Positions 7,884 through 17,050 of a stretch of DNA of 64,000 nt are shown here, one piece after another. Position numbers and translations under genes: made by a program. Each line of letters begins with the position of its first letter. Position 1 is the first letter of the stretch. The DNA lies in assembly GCF_014138605.1 (NCBI RefSeq), contig NZ_JACJHX010000001.1, positions 186,001 to 250,000 on the forward strand, read 5' to 3'. This DNA is from Peribacillus huizhouensis. GTDB lineage: Bacteria; Bacillota; Bacilli; Bacillales; DSM-1321. The notes under the pieces are model-generated. The model worked only from the letters and a program-made list of their open reading frames with translations. It did not search any database and was not told the origin of the DNA.

Positions 7884-9560
7884 TTATTCAATCGAGAAGA
7901 TGAAAGAATAGAGCGGCTGATTTCCACTATGAACTTCAATTTCGACATCAGTAAAGGTTTCATCACAGAATTCTATCAAATGGTCTACTTCGTCTTGTGT
8001 TACATCTTCTCCAAACAGGATCGTTACAATTTCAGCATCCTCATCGATCATGTTAGTCAAAAGATCTTTAGAAGTTTGAAGCTTTTCATTGCTCTTTGTT
8101 ATTATCTTACCTTCTGATAATCCCATGAAGTCCCCTTTTTCAATTTCCAATCCATCAATATTCGTATCACGGACTGCATAAGTAATCTGGCCAGTTTTGA
8201 CATGAGATAAGGCGTCTCCCATAGCAATAGCGTTCTCATTAATGTCGTTAGATGGATTGAACGCTAAGAGGGCTGACATCCCTTGAGGAACCGTTTTAGA
8301 AGGTACAACAACTACATAATCTCCAAGTAATTCAGCAGCTTGTTGTGCAGCCATAATAATGTTCTTGTTATTCGGAAGGATGATGATTCTTTCTGCATTT
8401 GCGTCCTCACAAGCCTTAACAATATCCTGAGTGCTTGGATTCATCGTTTGTCCACCTTCAATAACAACTGTCGCACCAATACTTTTAAATAATTCGCTAA
8501 TACCTGAACCCATGGATATTGAAACAATACCATACTTTTCTTTAGCTTTTGGTCTCGATACAATATTTAAAGTACTACTTGTTTCACCAACTATAGCTGT
8601 ATGTTGCTCACGCATATTCTCGATTTTCAATTTAATTAAACTACCGTATTGCTGACCATAATTCAAGCAGTCTCCAGGAGACTCTGAATGAATATGTACC
8701 TTAACCACTTCATCATCCGAAATTACTAATAAGGAATCACCAAATTGACTTAAATCATTTCGGAAGGTTTCTTCTACAAATGGTTTTTTTTCAGTTTTGG
8801 CATCTTCAAGCCTCACCATGAACTCAGTACAATAACCATATACAATATCCTCGGTATTGATGTGACTTTGGACATTCATATGGTGCTCGGCATTAACCAG
8901 TTCCTCCATCGATGGCAGGTGGTCAAGTGCATCAGGAAGATCTTCACCTTTCAATTCTGCTAAAAAACCTTCATACACAAGAACTAGTCCTTGTCCACCA
9001 CTGTCTACTACCCCGACTTCTTTTAACACTGGTAACAAGTCTGGGGTGCGATTCAAAGAAGCTTTTGCTTCCTTAACAATTTCCTCCATCACTAATATGA
9101 GGTCTTCATGTTTTGCTGCTGACGTCATCGCTTGTTTTGCAGCGTCTTTTGCAACGGTAAGAATGGTCCCTTCTACAGGTTTCATTACTGCTTTGTATGC
9201 CGTTTCAACTCCAGCTTCAAATGCTTGTGCAAATTCAGAGCTATTTATTTCAGAGTTCATTTCAATTGCTTTAGAAAATCCTCTGAATAATTGAGATAGG
9301 ATAACACCTGAATTGCCACGTGCCCCCATCAACAATCCTTTTGAAAGCGCAGCTCCAACTTTCCCAATATGGGCTTGTACATGATTTTGTACTTCCTTCG
9401 CACCAGAAGTCATTGATAAATTCATATTGGTTCCCGTATCTCCATCAGGAACAGGAAACACATTTAACGCATCGACTATTTTAGCATTCGCTGCGAGATT
9501 ATTGGCACCTTGAATGATCATTTCGGCAAAACGTTTTCCATCTAAGCTTGTTATTGACAC
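7884..9560 (-). CDS. fakA: Fatty acid kinase subunit FakA (DhaL/DAK2-domain protein, YloV)
   Basis: Predicted ATP-binding subunit of the fatty acid kinase that, with a FakB carrier, phosphorylates exogenous fatty acids for the PlsX/PlsY pathway. The N-terminal DhaL domain (about 1-200) contains NVFPVPDGDTGTNM, whose Asp residues bind Mg-ATP, and GARGNSGVILSQL. A DegV-like/FakA C-terminal domain follows. The 558 residues match family length. It follows the Asp23-family gene by 18 bp, the usual pairing. The link to lipid synthesis fits the nearby plsX-fab operon. Confidence 0.93.
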   Translation of the reverse strand: MSITSLDGKRFAEMIIQGANNLAANAKIVDALNVFPVPDGDTGTNMNLSMTSGAKEVQNHVQAHIGKVGAALSKGLLMGARGNSGVILSQLFRGFSKAIEMNSEINSSEFAQAFEAGVETAYKAVMKPVEGTILTVAKDAAKQAMTSAAKHEDLILVMEEIVKEAKASLNRTPDLLPVLKEVGVVDSGGQGLVLVYEGFLAELKGEDLPDALDHLPSMEELVNAEHHMNVQSHINTEDIVYGYCTEFMVRLEDAKTEKKPFVEETFRNDLSQFGDSLLVISDDEVVKVHIHSESPGDCLNYGQQYGSLIKLKIENMREQHTAIVGETSSTLNIVSRPKAKEKYGIVSISMGSGISELFKSIGATVVIEGGQTMNPSTQDIVKACEDANAERIIILPNNKNIIMAAQQAAELLGDYVVVVPSKTVPQGMSALLAFNPSNDINENAIAMGDALSHVKTGQITYAVRDTNIDGLEIEKGDFMGLSEGKIITKSNEKLQTSKDLLTNMIDEDAEIVTILFGEDVTQDEVDHLIEFCDETFTDVEIEVHSGNQPLYSFIFSIE

Positions 9561-9578
9561 AAAAACTTCCTCCTCGAT

Positions 9579-9941
9579 TTAAGGGTTCGTTACGCGAACT
9601 CCCTGTACAAAAATATTAACTGAATCTGCAGCTAATCCGACCGTTTTGTCCAGGGTGTACTTTACCTTTGATTGTACATTGTGCGCAACTTCAGAAATCT
9701 TTGTTCCATAGCTTACAATGATAAACATATCAATGTGGACTTCATCATTCTCTTGGCGTACAATCACACCTTTAGTGAAGTTCTCACGACGTAAGATCTC
9801 CGTTATGCCATCTTTCAATTGTTTCTTCGAAGCCATTCCTACTATGCCATAACAATCTACTGCAGCGCCGCCTGCCACCGTAGCAATTACATCGTTAGAA
9901 ATATCAATGTGCCCAAATTTCGTTTTTAATTCAATTGACAT
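9579..9941 (-). CDS. yloU: Asp23/Gls24 family protein (YloU)
   Basis: Small acidic envelope-stress family protein of 120 residues; members in related Firmicutes associate with the membrane, but the exact role is unknown. The Asp23 core is visible (TVAGGAAVDCYGIVGMASK, then VIVRQENDEVHIDMFIIVSYG). The AGGGAGG-like site (GGGAGGGAAA) lies close to the ATG. It is the first gene of the yloU-fakA pair and divergent from rpmB. Confidence 0.93.
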   Translation of the reverse strand: MSIELKTKFGHIDISNDVIATVAGGAAVDCYGIVGMASKKQLKDGITEILRRENFTKGVIVRQENDEVHIDMFIIVSYGTKISEVAHNVQSKVKYTLDKTVGLAADSVNIFVQGVRVTNP

Positions 9942-10089
9942 ATACGTTTCCCTCCCAAAATCTTATTAGCTATAAACATTTTACTATAATGGCAAATGTT
10001 TTAAAAGTAATTGTCATGCTGTGGAAGGTAAACCAAATGGTCCATCTTGTATGTCAAGGTATTTTTCTTGAAAGTAATGAACAGAAGTA

Positions 10090-10118
10090 TTGCATTCTCC
10101 AGATAGGTGTGATAAATT
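10090..10118 (+). promoter_or_regulatory. Candidate promoter of rpmB
   Basis: TTGCAT and TAAATT separated by 17 bp, with a TG two bases before the -10 hexamer (extended -10). It lies 70 bp upstream of the rpmB ATG. Confidence 0.5.
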
Positions 10119-10187
10119 ATTAAGGTATTTCATAAGAATTAAGATACTATGAAAACCTAAGCATTAGTAGTTAGGAGGGAATTTAAT

Positions 10188-10376
10188 ATGGCACGTCAAT
10201 GTGTAATCACTGGTAGAAAAACTCGATCTGGTAATAAACGCTCACACGCAATGAATGCTAATAAACGTACATGGGGGGCTAACCTTCAAAAAGTACGTAT
10301 TTTAGTTGACGGTAAACCTAAACGTGTATACGTTTCTGCAAGAGCCCTTAAATCTGGTAAAGTAGAACGCGTATAA
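10188..10376 (+). CDS. rpmB: 50S ribosomal protein L28
   Basis: 62-residue component of the large ribosomal subunit. The N-terminal [20 protein letters not shown] and the conserved [13 protein letters not shown] segment identify it. This is the variant lacking the zinc-binding CXXC pairs. A strong AGGAGGG site lies 7 bases before the ATG. Single gene on the plus strand between minus-strand yloU and spoVM, with its own terminator. Confidence 0.98.
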   Translation: MARQCVITGRKTRSGNKRSHAMNANKRTWGANLQKVRILVDGKPKRVYVSARALKSGKVERV

Positions 10377-10383
10377 TGTTAAC

Positions 10384-10414
10384 GGCATCCTTTCAGGGGA
10401 TGCCTTTTTATTTT
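10384..10414 (+). terminator. Rho-independent terminator of rpmB
   Basis: GGCATCC-TTTCAGG-GGATGCC hairpin followed by TTTTTATTTT, starting seven bases after the rpmB stop. Confidence 0.92.
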
Positions 10415-10602
10415 GTCAACGCAATCCAAATCATGTATGACTTAGCTTAGACACCTCCTGCGAGTACGTTTTTTCATATATAGGAGAGGTTTTCGAAAAC
10501 AATTCATTAATCTTAACTAGAAACAAAACTTATATTATATAAACGATATTTTTCTAGAGCATAGAAAATTGTATCTTAATTAAAATCAACTAATTTCACA
10601 TA

Positions 10603-10658
10603 TCAAAAAAGAAGGAGTGCCTCAAAACAAAGGGTCAGACCCTTATAAGACACCCTCT
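10603..10658 (-). terminator. Terminator-like hairpin after spoVM (GGTCTGACC family)
   Basis: Minus-strand arms GAGGGTGTCTTA and GAGGCACTCCTTC enclose an inner AAGGGTC-TGACCCTT hairpin, and a T-run (TTCTTTTTT) follows. It is placed 17 bp after the spoVM stop. The GGGTCTGACC core recurs at other intergenic sites in the window. Confidence 0.65.
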
Positions 10659-10674
10659 ATCATTATATTTATCT

Positions 10675-10755
10675 TCAACCTTTCTTAAAGGCTCCAAGCA
10701 TCGCTTTTACCAAGCCGCCTAAGACTTTTGGTAGCTTAATTGTATAAAATTTCAT
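10675..10755 (-). CDS. spoVM: SpoVM, 26-residue spore morphogenesis peptide
   Basis: Amphipathic peptide that recognises the convex forespore membrane and anchors the SpoIVA coat basement layer. The translation is MKFYTIKLPKVLGGLVKAML followed by GAFKKG, 26 residues, the family length. Pro9, which sets the shallow membrane insertion in B. subtilis, is present. A GAGGAGG site precedes the ATG by about 6 bases. The location between rpmB and thiN is the conserved one. It is easily missed because it is so short. Confidence 0.95.
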   Translation of the reverse strand: MKFYTIKLPKVLGGLVKAMLGAFKKG

Positions 10756-10872
10756 AATGCCCCTCCTCGTATACATCTGCACTTACATTCAGAAACATCA
10801 CAAATTGCCAGTTATTATTTCATTAGCGGATATCGGTAAAAAATAATCCGTTTATCCTGCCAAGCATGATGA

Positions 10873-11526
10873 TTAATCACTGCTTCTTATCACCATTAAT
10901 ATGCCATCAGTAAATGAAAAATTCCCATATTCAGAAATTAGTTCATTGCTTATGCATAGGGTTGAACCAACAGGTAAAGCATGATTGGTCAGCGGATATT
11001 TAAACCCTTCTAATGTAATTCCTTTCACTTCCTTTAACATTGGTAGAAAAGAAACATACCTTTTATCATTCAAAGTTTCTATAGTATATGTACCAGGTGT
11101 CTTGAAGGAAATCAAATTCTGCTTATCTACGATAAAAATGTTCAGATTATTTTTTTGCTCGAGGATTGGCGTTTTAAGCAGAAGTTGAAGATTGCCGATA
11201 AAATGATCTATTCTTCCTCCTGTTGCACCAAATACATATATTTCTTCTGGCTGTTTTGAGAGCGCCCAAGTTAAAGCAATTTCCAAATCGGTTTCGTCTT
11301 TCTCTGTCGGATATACTTCCAAATGATTCAATGTTTCCTTGATTTCTGCAAGCTCTGCTTCTGTAACAGAATCAAAATCTCCAAACGCTGCATCAGGGAC
11401 AATATCATGATGCAGCAGCGTATAAACACCTCGATCAACCCCCACCCAAATGCTTGTTTTCTCTCGATATACGTTCAAATTCGGTAGTAGATCTACCGGT
11501 CCACCCGCTACAATACTAATAATCAT
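10873..11526 (-). CDS. thiN: Thiamine pyrophosphokinase
   Basis: Transfers pyrophosphate from ATP to thiamine to make thiamine diphosphate. Visible motifs are IVAGGP at the N-terminus, GVDRGVYTLL, the acidic FGDFDSV and EKDETDLEIAL motifs, and GATGGRIDHFIGNL. I chose the ATG at 11526 (MIISIVAGG, 217 residues) since GGAGG lies 8 bases upstream and the length fits the family. A longer frame from 11607 would run through the terminator hairpin upstream. Confidence 0.93.
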   Translation of the reverse strand: MIISIVAGGPVDLLPNLNVYREKTSIWVGVDRGVYTLLHHDIVPDAAFGDFDSVTEAELAEIKETLNHLEVYPTEKDETDLEIALTWALSKQPEEIYVFGATGGRIDHFIGNLQLLLKTPILEQKNNLNIFIVDKQNLISFKTPGTYTIETLNDKRYVSFLPMLKEVKGITLEGFKYPLTNHALPVGSTLCISNELISEYGNFSFTDGILMVIRSSD

Positions 11527-11549
11527 TTGCCATGCCTCCATTTTAGAAC

Positions 11550-11632
11550 AAAAAAACCGCTCCATCTTTGAATGGATCAGAAAAGGACTCCCCCCTTCCC
11601 GATACATCCGTTAAAGGAGTCGGTTTTTTCAT
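11550..11632 (-). terminator. Probable terminator between rpe and thiN
   Basis: Minus-strand arms AAAAAACCGACTCC and GGAGCGGTTTTTTT flank a loop region and end in a T-run, just after the rpe stop. It would make thiN partly independent of the prpC-prkC-rsgA-rpe transcript. Confidence 0.6.
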
Positions 11633-11634
11633 TA

Positions 11635-12279
11635 TTACCCGCGAAGTTTTTTTATTGCCAAAGCTCGATCACTTTGATTATAAATAGCTGATCCTGCTAC
11701 TAAAACAGTTGCGCCATGCTCAATACATAATTTCGCTGTTTCTTCATTTACTCCTCCGTCAACTTCAATTTCAAGCTCGGGATTTAATGCATTTGCCATT
11801 TCCTTCACTTCGCTAATCTTAGGGAGTACTGCATGAATGAATTTTTGTCCGCCAAAACCAGGATTCACCGTCATCAAAAGAACAAGATCTATGTCTTCAA
11901 TAATGTGTTTTATCGTTGAAACAGGAGTGGCTGGATTAAGCACTACACCTGCTTTCACACCAAAAGATTTGATTAATTGGATTGTTCTGTGTAGATGTGG
12001 ACAAGCCTCAACGTGAACGGTGATATAATCCGCTCCTGCTTTTGCAAAAGCCTCCACATATCGATCAGGCTCCTCAATCATTAAATGAACGTCAAGTGGC
12101 AATTTAGTTACTGGGCGAATTGCGTCAACAATTAGCGGTCCTATAGTAATGTTTGGGACAAAATGGCCATCCATCACGTCAACGTGAATATAATCCGCTC
12201 CTCCTCTTTCGACATCCTTAATTTCTTCACCTAACTTTGCAAAATTTGCTGAAAGAATCGATGGTGCAATTTTAATCAT
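11635..12279 (-). CDS. rpe: Ribulose-phosphate 3-epimerase
   Basis: Interconverts ribulose 5-phosphate and xylulose 5-phosphate in the pentose phosphate pathway. The 214-residue TIM-barrel shows the start [19 protein letters not shown], metal ligands in [12 protein letters not shown], and [11 protein letters not shown] and [11 protein letters not shown], where the catalytic Asp lies. It follows rsgA by 3 bp. Confidence 0.97.
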   Translation of the reverse strand: MIKIAPSILSANFAKLGEEIKDVERGGADYIHVDVMDGHFVPNITIGPLIVDAIRPVTKLPLDVHLMIEEPDRYVEAFAKAGADYITVHVEACPHLHRTIQLIKSFGVKAGVVLNPATPVSTIKHIIEDIDLVLLMTVNPGFGGQKFIHAVLPKISEVKEMANALNPELEIEVDGGVNEETAKLCIEHGATVLVAGSAIYNQSDRALAIKKLRG

Positions 12280-12282
12280 TAG

Positions 12283-13164
12283 TTAATACCTCGGCTTTCT
12301 ATCTTTTATTTCCTCTAATATTTGAAGATAATGTTTATATCGGTAGCTCGGAATTTCTTCTTGTGCAACTGCTTCCTTCACTGCACATTTAGGTTCTTGG
12401 TCATGCAAACAACCTCGAAACTTACATCTTTCACCTGCTTGATAAATTTCTGGAAAACAATAAGCTAACCGTTCTACTTCAATGTCCATAAATTCTAGTG
12501 AACTAAAACCAGGAGTATCAGCAACGAGACCTGAGCCTACATGAATAAGCTCCACATGGCGTGTAGTATGCTTCCCCCGTCCTAAATGGCTGGATATATC
12601 ATTTGTCTCTAATGACAGTTCTGGCTTAATTGTGTTTAATAAAGAAGACTTTCCAACTCCAGATTGTCCTGCAAAAACACTTGTTTTTCCTGCTAAATGC
12701 GGGAGCAGCACTTCAATCCCATCACTTGTAATACTTGAAGTTTTAATTACGGTATAGCCAATGTCTTGATAATCTTTCATGTATTGATCCAACCTTGCTC
12801 TATCGGCTTCTTTGACGAGATCAATTTTGCTGATAATAATGATTGGTTCAATTTCATTATCTTCGATTGCAACTAGAAACCGGTCTAGCAAGGTTGTACT
12901 AAAATCTGGCTCCACTGCCGAAAAAACAAGAATCGCCTGATCTATATTGGCAATTGGAGGCCTTACTAATTCATTCTTGCGGTCTTTAATTTCTATGACA
13001 TATCCATCAGTAGGATTCTCAGCTTGATACACGACTGAATCGCCAACTAGCGGAGTGATTTTATTTTTTCGAAAAACCCCTCGACCACGGCACTGAATGA
13101 CTTCCTCTCCATCCAACACATAGTAAAAACCGCTCAGTGCTTTAATGATCTTTCCTTCTGGCAT
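12283..13164 (-). CDS. rsgA: Ribosome small-subunit-dependent GTPase RsgA (CpgA)
   Basis: Circularly permuted GTPase that assists late 30S maturation; the Bacillus enzyme is also a substrate of PrkC. The 293 residues comprise an N-terminal OB domain, G4 (SKIDL), G1 (GQSGVGKSSLLN), G3 (DTPGF), then a C-terminal zinc knuckle (CKFRGCLHDQEPKC). It is 23 bp after prkC, in the standard prpC-prkC-rsgA-rpe order. Confidence 0.96.
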   Translation of the reverse strand: MPEGKIIKALSGFYYVLDGEEVIQCRGRGVFRKNKITPLVGDSVVYQAENPTDGYVIEIKDRKNELVRPPIANIDQAILVFSAVEPDFSTTLLDRFLVAIEDNEIEPIIIISKIDLVKEADRARLDQYMKDYQDIGYTVIKTSSITSDGIEVLLPHLAGKTSVFAGQSGVGKSSLLNTIKPELSLETNDISSHLGRGKHTTRHVELIHVGSGLVADTPGFSSLEFMDIEVERLAYCFPEIYQAGERCKFRGCLHDQEPKCAVKEAVAQEEIPSYRYKHYLQILEEIKDRKPRY

Positions 13165-13187
13165 AGACTCACTCCTTTAATATTTCA

Positions 13188-15197
13188 TTACTCTTTCGGA
13201 TATTCCACTTTTTCATCCAGAATTACTTTACCGTCTCTGACGACTTTATATCCGGCTTTTTTATTATGTTGAACGGTAAACTCTAATGTTCGATACGCCT
13301 CAGAAATGATAAAAAATGGTGGTTCGTATGTTTCAGTCATACTATGATTCATATCTTCAATAAAAATCTGCACTTCTTGCGGTTGTCCCTCTTCTTCGGG
13401 CTCATACGGTATTGTAATGTTTACATTCACTTGCTTTGGAGGAATTTCTTCCTTTCCTTTTGATAACACAACATTGACTTGGCTTCCTTTTTTTATTTTC
13501 GTATAAGGAGCTGGATCTTGAGAAATGACAAGACCTTCACCAATTGTGTCGTGATATTCTTCTCTTACTACCTTAATCGTAATTCCCGCATCAATCTCAT
13601 ATTCATTTAACCCTGTTTGATTAAATTCTGTAAGATTCTTTAAAGACAATTCATCAGGCCCTTTACTAACTGTCAATTCAAGAACATTGTCAGACGGAAC
13701 AAGCTCCATTTCCGAAGATAGATTTTGATCTATAATCGTACCTGGTGCACTTTCATCAAAAACTTGGTTGATAATTATATCCTTAAAACCAATTCCTGCA
13801 ATTAATGATTGAATATCATCATAGATTCTGTTTGTATAGTCGGCAATAACAATCTTCTTTTTGCCGCTACTTACATACATTTTAATTTCTTTTCCTTCTT
13901 TTACAATCTGTCCTTCTTGCGGGTCAATACGAATGACATTTCCTTCCGGCACCACTTCGTCGTCCAACAAAATAGGATTCGTTACAACAAGACCATGTTC
14001 TTCAAGTTTGGCATTAGCATCATCCGCTTTTTCTCCACGTACATCAGGGATTATTACATCTTTCGGGCCCACTAGACTTGGATAAGCATATATCACTCCA
14101 GCAGTTACAGCCAGTAAAATGAAGATAGTAGAAAATAAAATAAGCGGCCATTTTTTTCGTTTCTTTTTATTTTGCTTAACTTTATTAACTTTTTTATTCC
14201 CTTTTTTCGGTTCATCTTGTTCTTCTTCTCGATAAACTGCCGTAATTTTTTCAGGCCCACGAATTATCGTTTCATCTATCCCGGACATATTATCATTCGT
14301 AATAATTGGAATAGCCTTCGTCGCGTCCATATCCTCAGGAATCACAAACGGAGTTTCGTTCTTCCGTTCAGGATTTAATGCAGATTTGATATCTTCTTCC
14401 ATTTCATCAACTGTTTCATAGCGATAATAAGAATCCTTGGCAGTCGCTTTAAGAATAATATTCTCGACACTTTGTGGAATAGACGGATTCCAACGTTTTG
14501 GAGAAGGTGTTTCTGATTGAAGATGTTTCAGAGCAATTGAAACAGCCGATTCCCCTGAAAAAGGAAGTCTTCCAGTCAATAGTTCAAACATTACAATTCC
14601 AAGCGAATAAATATCTGATTTATTATTGGCCATGCCACCCCTAGCCTGCTCAGGAGATAGATAATGAACGGAGCCAAGTACTGCATTTGTTTGTGTAATA
14701 TTGGTTGCACTTAGGGCAAGGGCAATGCCGAAATCAGTAATCTTTACATTCCCATGATCATCAATCAAGATATTTTGCGGCTTTATATCTCGATGTATAA
14801 TCCCGTTATGATGCGCTTGAGAGATCGCAGACGTAATTTGTTTAAGAATGTCCAAAGCTTTCTCAATTGGAACTGGGTAAAACTTTTGTATGTATTGTTT
14901 AAGGGTTAGGCCCTTCACATATTCCATTACAATATAATAAATATCATCTTCTTCGCCTACGTCATAAATGCTGACGATGTTAGGATGTGTAAGACTTGTT
15001 GCAGATTGTGCCTCACGATTAAAGCGCTTGATAAATTCTTCATCATTATTAAAATCCATGCGGAGAATCTTAAGCGCTACTTCTCGTTCAAGAATCATAT
15101 CTTGAGCCAAATATACATTGGCCATCCCACCGCCGCCGATCATTTCTAATAACTTATAGCGGCCGTTAATTCGCTTACCGATTAACAAAACGCTCAC
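13188..15197 (-). CDS. prkC: Serine/threonine protein kinase PrkC with PASTA repeats
   Basis: Membrane kinase that senses muropeptides and lipid II and phosphorylates cytoplasmic targets; in Bacillus it promotes spore germination. Kinase domain about 10-275 with GGGGMANVY, Lys43, HRDIKPQN (135-142) and DFG (155-157). A basic juxtamembrane stretch (330-349) precedes one membrane helix (about 350-372). Three extracellular PASTA repeats follow (about 375-585), then a C-terminal extracellular domain. 669 residues. It starts with GTG overlapping the prpC stop as GTGA, so kinase and phosphatase are co-translated. Confidence 0.96.
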   Translation of the reverse strand: MSVLLIGKRINGRYKLLEMIGGGGMANVYLAQDMILEREVALKILRMDFNNDEEFIKRFNREAQSATSLTHPNIVSIYDVGEEDDIYYIVMEYVKGLTLKQYIQKFYPVPIEKALDILKQITSAISQAHHNGIIHRDIKPQNILIDDHGNVKITDFGIALALSATNITQTNAVLGSVHYLSPEQARGGMANNKSDIYSLGIVMFELLTGRLPFSGESAVSIALKHLQSETPSPKRWNPSIPQSVENIILKATAKDSYYRYETVDEMEEDIKSALNPERKNETPFVIPEDMDATKAIPIITNDNMSGIDETIIRGPEKITAVYREEEQDEPKKGNKKVNKVKQNKKKRKKWPLILFSTIFILLAVTAGVIYAYPSLVGPKDVIIPDVRGEKADDANAKLEEHGLVVTNPILLDDEVVPEGNVIRIDPQEGQIVKEGKEIKMYVSSGKKKIVIADYTNRIYDDIQSLIAGIGFKDIIINQVFDESAPGTIIDQNLSSEMELVPSDNVLELTVSKGPDELSLKNLTEFNQTGLNEYEIDAGITIKVVREEYHDTIGEGLVISQDPAPYTKIKKGSQVNVVLSKGKEEIPPKQVNVNITIPYEPEEEGQPQEVQIFIEDMNHSMTETYEPPFFIISEAYRTLEFTVQHNKKAGYKVVRDGKVILDEKVEYPKE

Positions 15198-15946
15198 CTA
15201 CTTTCACTATTATCAAAAAATCGAAGTAGGGCAAGGGTGATATTATCTTCTCCGCCATATTCATTCGCCATTGCAATGAAAGAGTCGGCTTTTATAGCTA
15301 AATCATCTGAATTCGTAATGATGGTGATCATTTCTTGTTCACTAACTTTATTCGATAAGCCATCAGAGCATAGTAAGAGTACATCATCTTCTTCAAAGAT
15401 AATTGTGAAAATGTCCATTTCAACATTGATTTCAGTACCTAGAGCACGAAGTAAGACATTTTTACGGGGATGATTCTCAGCGTCTTCTTTAGAAATTTGC
15501 CCGCTTCTTACGAGCTCATTTACTAAAGAATGATCTTCAGTCACTTGTTTAAAACCAGATTCATTGTACAAATAACAGCGGCTATCACCAATATTGGCAA
15601 TCGTCGAAAATCTATTCGTGCAAATTGCAGCTACAACAGTAGTCCCCATCCCTTGACATTCTGAATTTTCCTCAGAATATTCGAACAGTCGTCGATTGAT
15701 TTCCTTTATTTTCTGTTGAAGCCATGATTCCGCTTCATTAGGCGTTAACATCGGACCTGATTCTTCTTCCCACTGCTTTTGCATATACTCAACGGTCATT
15801 TGACTTGCTACATCACCAGCACGGTGTCCGCCCATGCCATCAGCTACAATGGCAAGGCGCACTCCATGAGGATTAAGAAAGATTCCGCCATTATCTTCAT
15901 TATGCTGGCGGACTTTCCCCTGATTTGTTAAAAAGATGTCATTCAT
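15194..15946 (-). CDS. prpC: PP2C-type serine/threonine phosphatase PrpC (Stp)
   Basis: Cytoplasmic metal-dependent phosphatase that reverses PrkC phosphorylation. The 250 residues contain the PP2C metal-binding motifs VADGMGGHRAGD near the N-terminus, TTVVAAI, NIGDSRCYLY, LLCSDGL and GGEDNITL. It lies 9 bp after rlmN and overlaps prkC by 4 bases. Confidence 0.96.
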   Translation of the reverse strand: MNDIFLTNQGKVRQHNEDNGGIFLNPHGVRLAIVADGMGGHRAGDVASQMTVEYMQKQWEEESGPMLTPNEAESWLQQKIKEINRRLFEYSEENSECQGMGTTVVAAICTNRFSTIANIGDSRCYLYNESGFKQVTEDHSLVNELVRSGQISKEDAENHPRKNVLLRALGTEINVEMDIFTIIFEEDDVLLLCSDGLSNKVSEQEMITIITNSDDLAIKADSFIAMANEYGGEDNITLALLRFFDNSESR

Positions 15947-15955
15947 CAGATTCTG

Positions 15956-17050
15956 TCACCTCGTCTCTTCTTTGCGCTCCTTAGCACGAAGCTGGCCGCA
16001 AGCTGCATCGATATCATGACCCTGTTCTCTACGAATCGTGACATTGACGCCTCGTTTCTTTAACGTTTTTTCGAATTCAAAAATCTGCTCACGAGGTGTT
16101 CTAACATAGTTGCGTTCTGGTACATAGTTTACTGGAATCAAGTTTACATGACACTTTATTCCTTTAATTAAATCTGCCAATTCTTCAGCATGCTCGACTT
16201 GGTCATTTTCACCGCCGAATAAGCCGTATTCAAAACTAACCCTTCTGCCCGTTTTTTCGGTATAGTACTTGATCGCTTCTATAAGATCTGGTAATTTATA
16301 GGCACGGTTGATTGGCATTAATTTACTTCTTAGCTCAGAATTCGGGGCATGCAAAGAAAGAGCGAAATTAATTTGCAATTCTTCATCCGCAAATTTATAA
16401 ATTTTTGGAATAATCCCACTTGTTGACACTGTAATATGACGCGCTCCAATGTTTAAGCCTTTATCGTGATTAATATTTTTCAAAAAGCTCATCATTTCAT
16501 CGTAGTTATCAAATGGTTCACCAATCCCCATAATAACGACTGAACTAACTCGTTGGTCCATTTCATCAAGTGCTTGTTGTACTTTTACGACTTGAGCAAC
16601 AATTTCTCCTGCTTCTAAATTTCTTTTTAAACCTCCAAGCGTTGAGGCACAGAAAGTACAACCGATACGACAACCAACTTGAGTGGTTACACATACAGAA
16701 TTCCCATATTCATGGCGCATAAGCACGGTTTCAATCGAATATCCATCATGCAATTCAAACAAAAATTTCATCGTATTACCGTCAATAGAGTTTTGTTGAA
16801 CGATTGTCTTCAACGTTGTGATCGTAAAATTAGTATTAAGTTTATCACGAAGTTGTTTAGATATATTAGACATATCTTCAAAACTTGTTATCCGCTTTTT
16901 ATACAACCATTCAAAAAGTTGCTCCGCACGGAAAGCTTTTTCACCATTTTCTGTTAACCACTGTTTTAATTCGTTAAGCTCCAATGAATAAATAGATGGC
17001 TTTTCTGGTTTCTTTACTGTTTTTCTTCTTGTTGTTACCGTTTCTGCCAT
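15956..17050 (-). CDS. rlmN: Dual-specificity RNA methyltransferase RlmN
   Basis: Radical SAM enzyme that methylates C2 of A2503 in 23S rRNA and A37 in some tRNAs. The 364 residues carry the cluster motif CRIGCTFC (Cys127, 131, 134) and the two further conserved cysteines, Cys120 and Cys351, used in the methyl transfer mechanism. [10 protein letters not shown] is the usual GGE-type motif. Overlaps the rsmB stop by one base. Confidence 0.97.
   Translation of the reverse strand: MAETVTTRRKTVKKPEKPSIYSLELNELKQWLTENGEKAFRAEQLFEWLYKKRITSFEDMSNISKQLRDKLNTNFTITTLKTIVQQNSIDGNTMKFLFELHDGYSIETVLMRHEYGNSVCVTTQVGCRIGCTFCASTLGGLKRNLEAGEIVAQVVKVQQALDEMDQRVSSVVIMGIGEPFDNYDEMMSFLKNINHDKGLNIGARHITVSTSGIIPKIYKFADEELQINFALSLHAPNSELRSKLMPINRAYKLPDLIEAIKYYTEKTGRRVSFEYGLFGGENDQVEHAEELADLIKGIKCHVNLIPVNYVPERNYVRTPREQIFEFEKTLKKRGVNVTIRREQGHDIDAACGQLRAKERKEETR

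Noticed and set aside
7526-7966. Two minus-strand ORFs in the fakA-sdaAB gap
   Set aside because: Overlap a terminator, a repeat remnant and the end of fakA; no conserved features.
9935-10123. 62-codon plus-strand ORF upstream of rpmB
   Set aside because: Overlaps the yloU start region and the likely rpmB promoter, with no good ribosome binding site.
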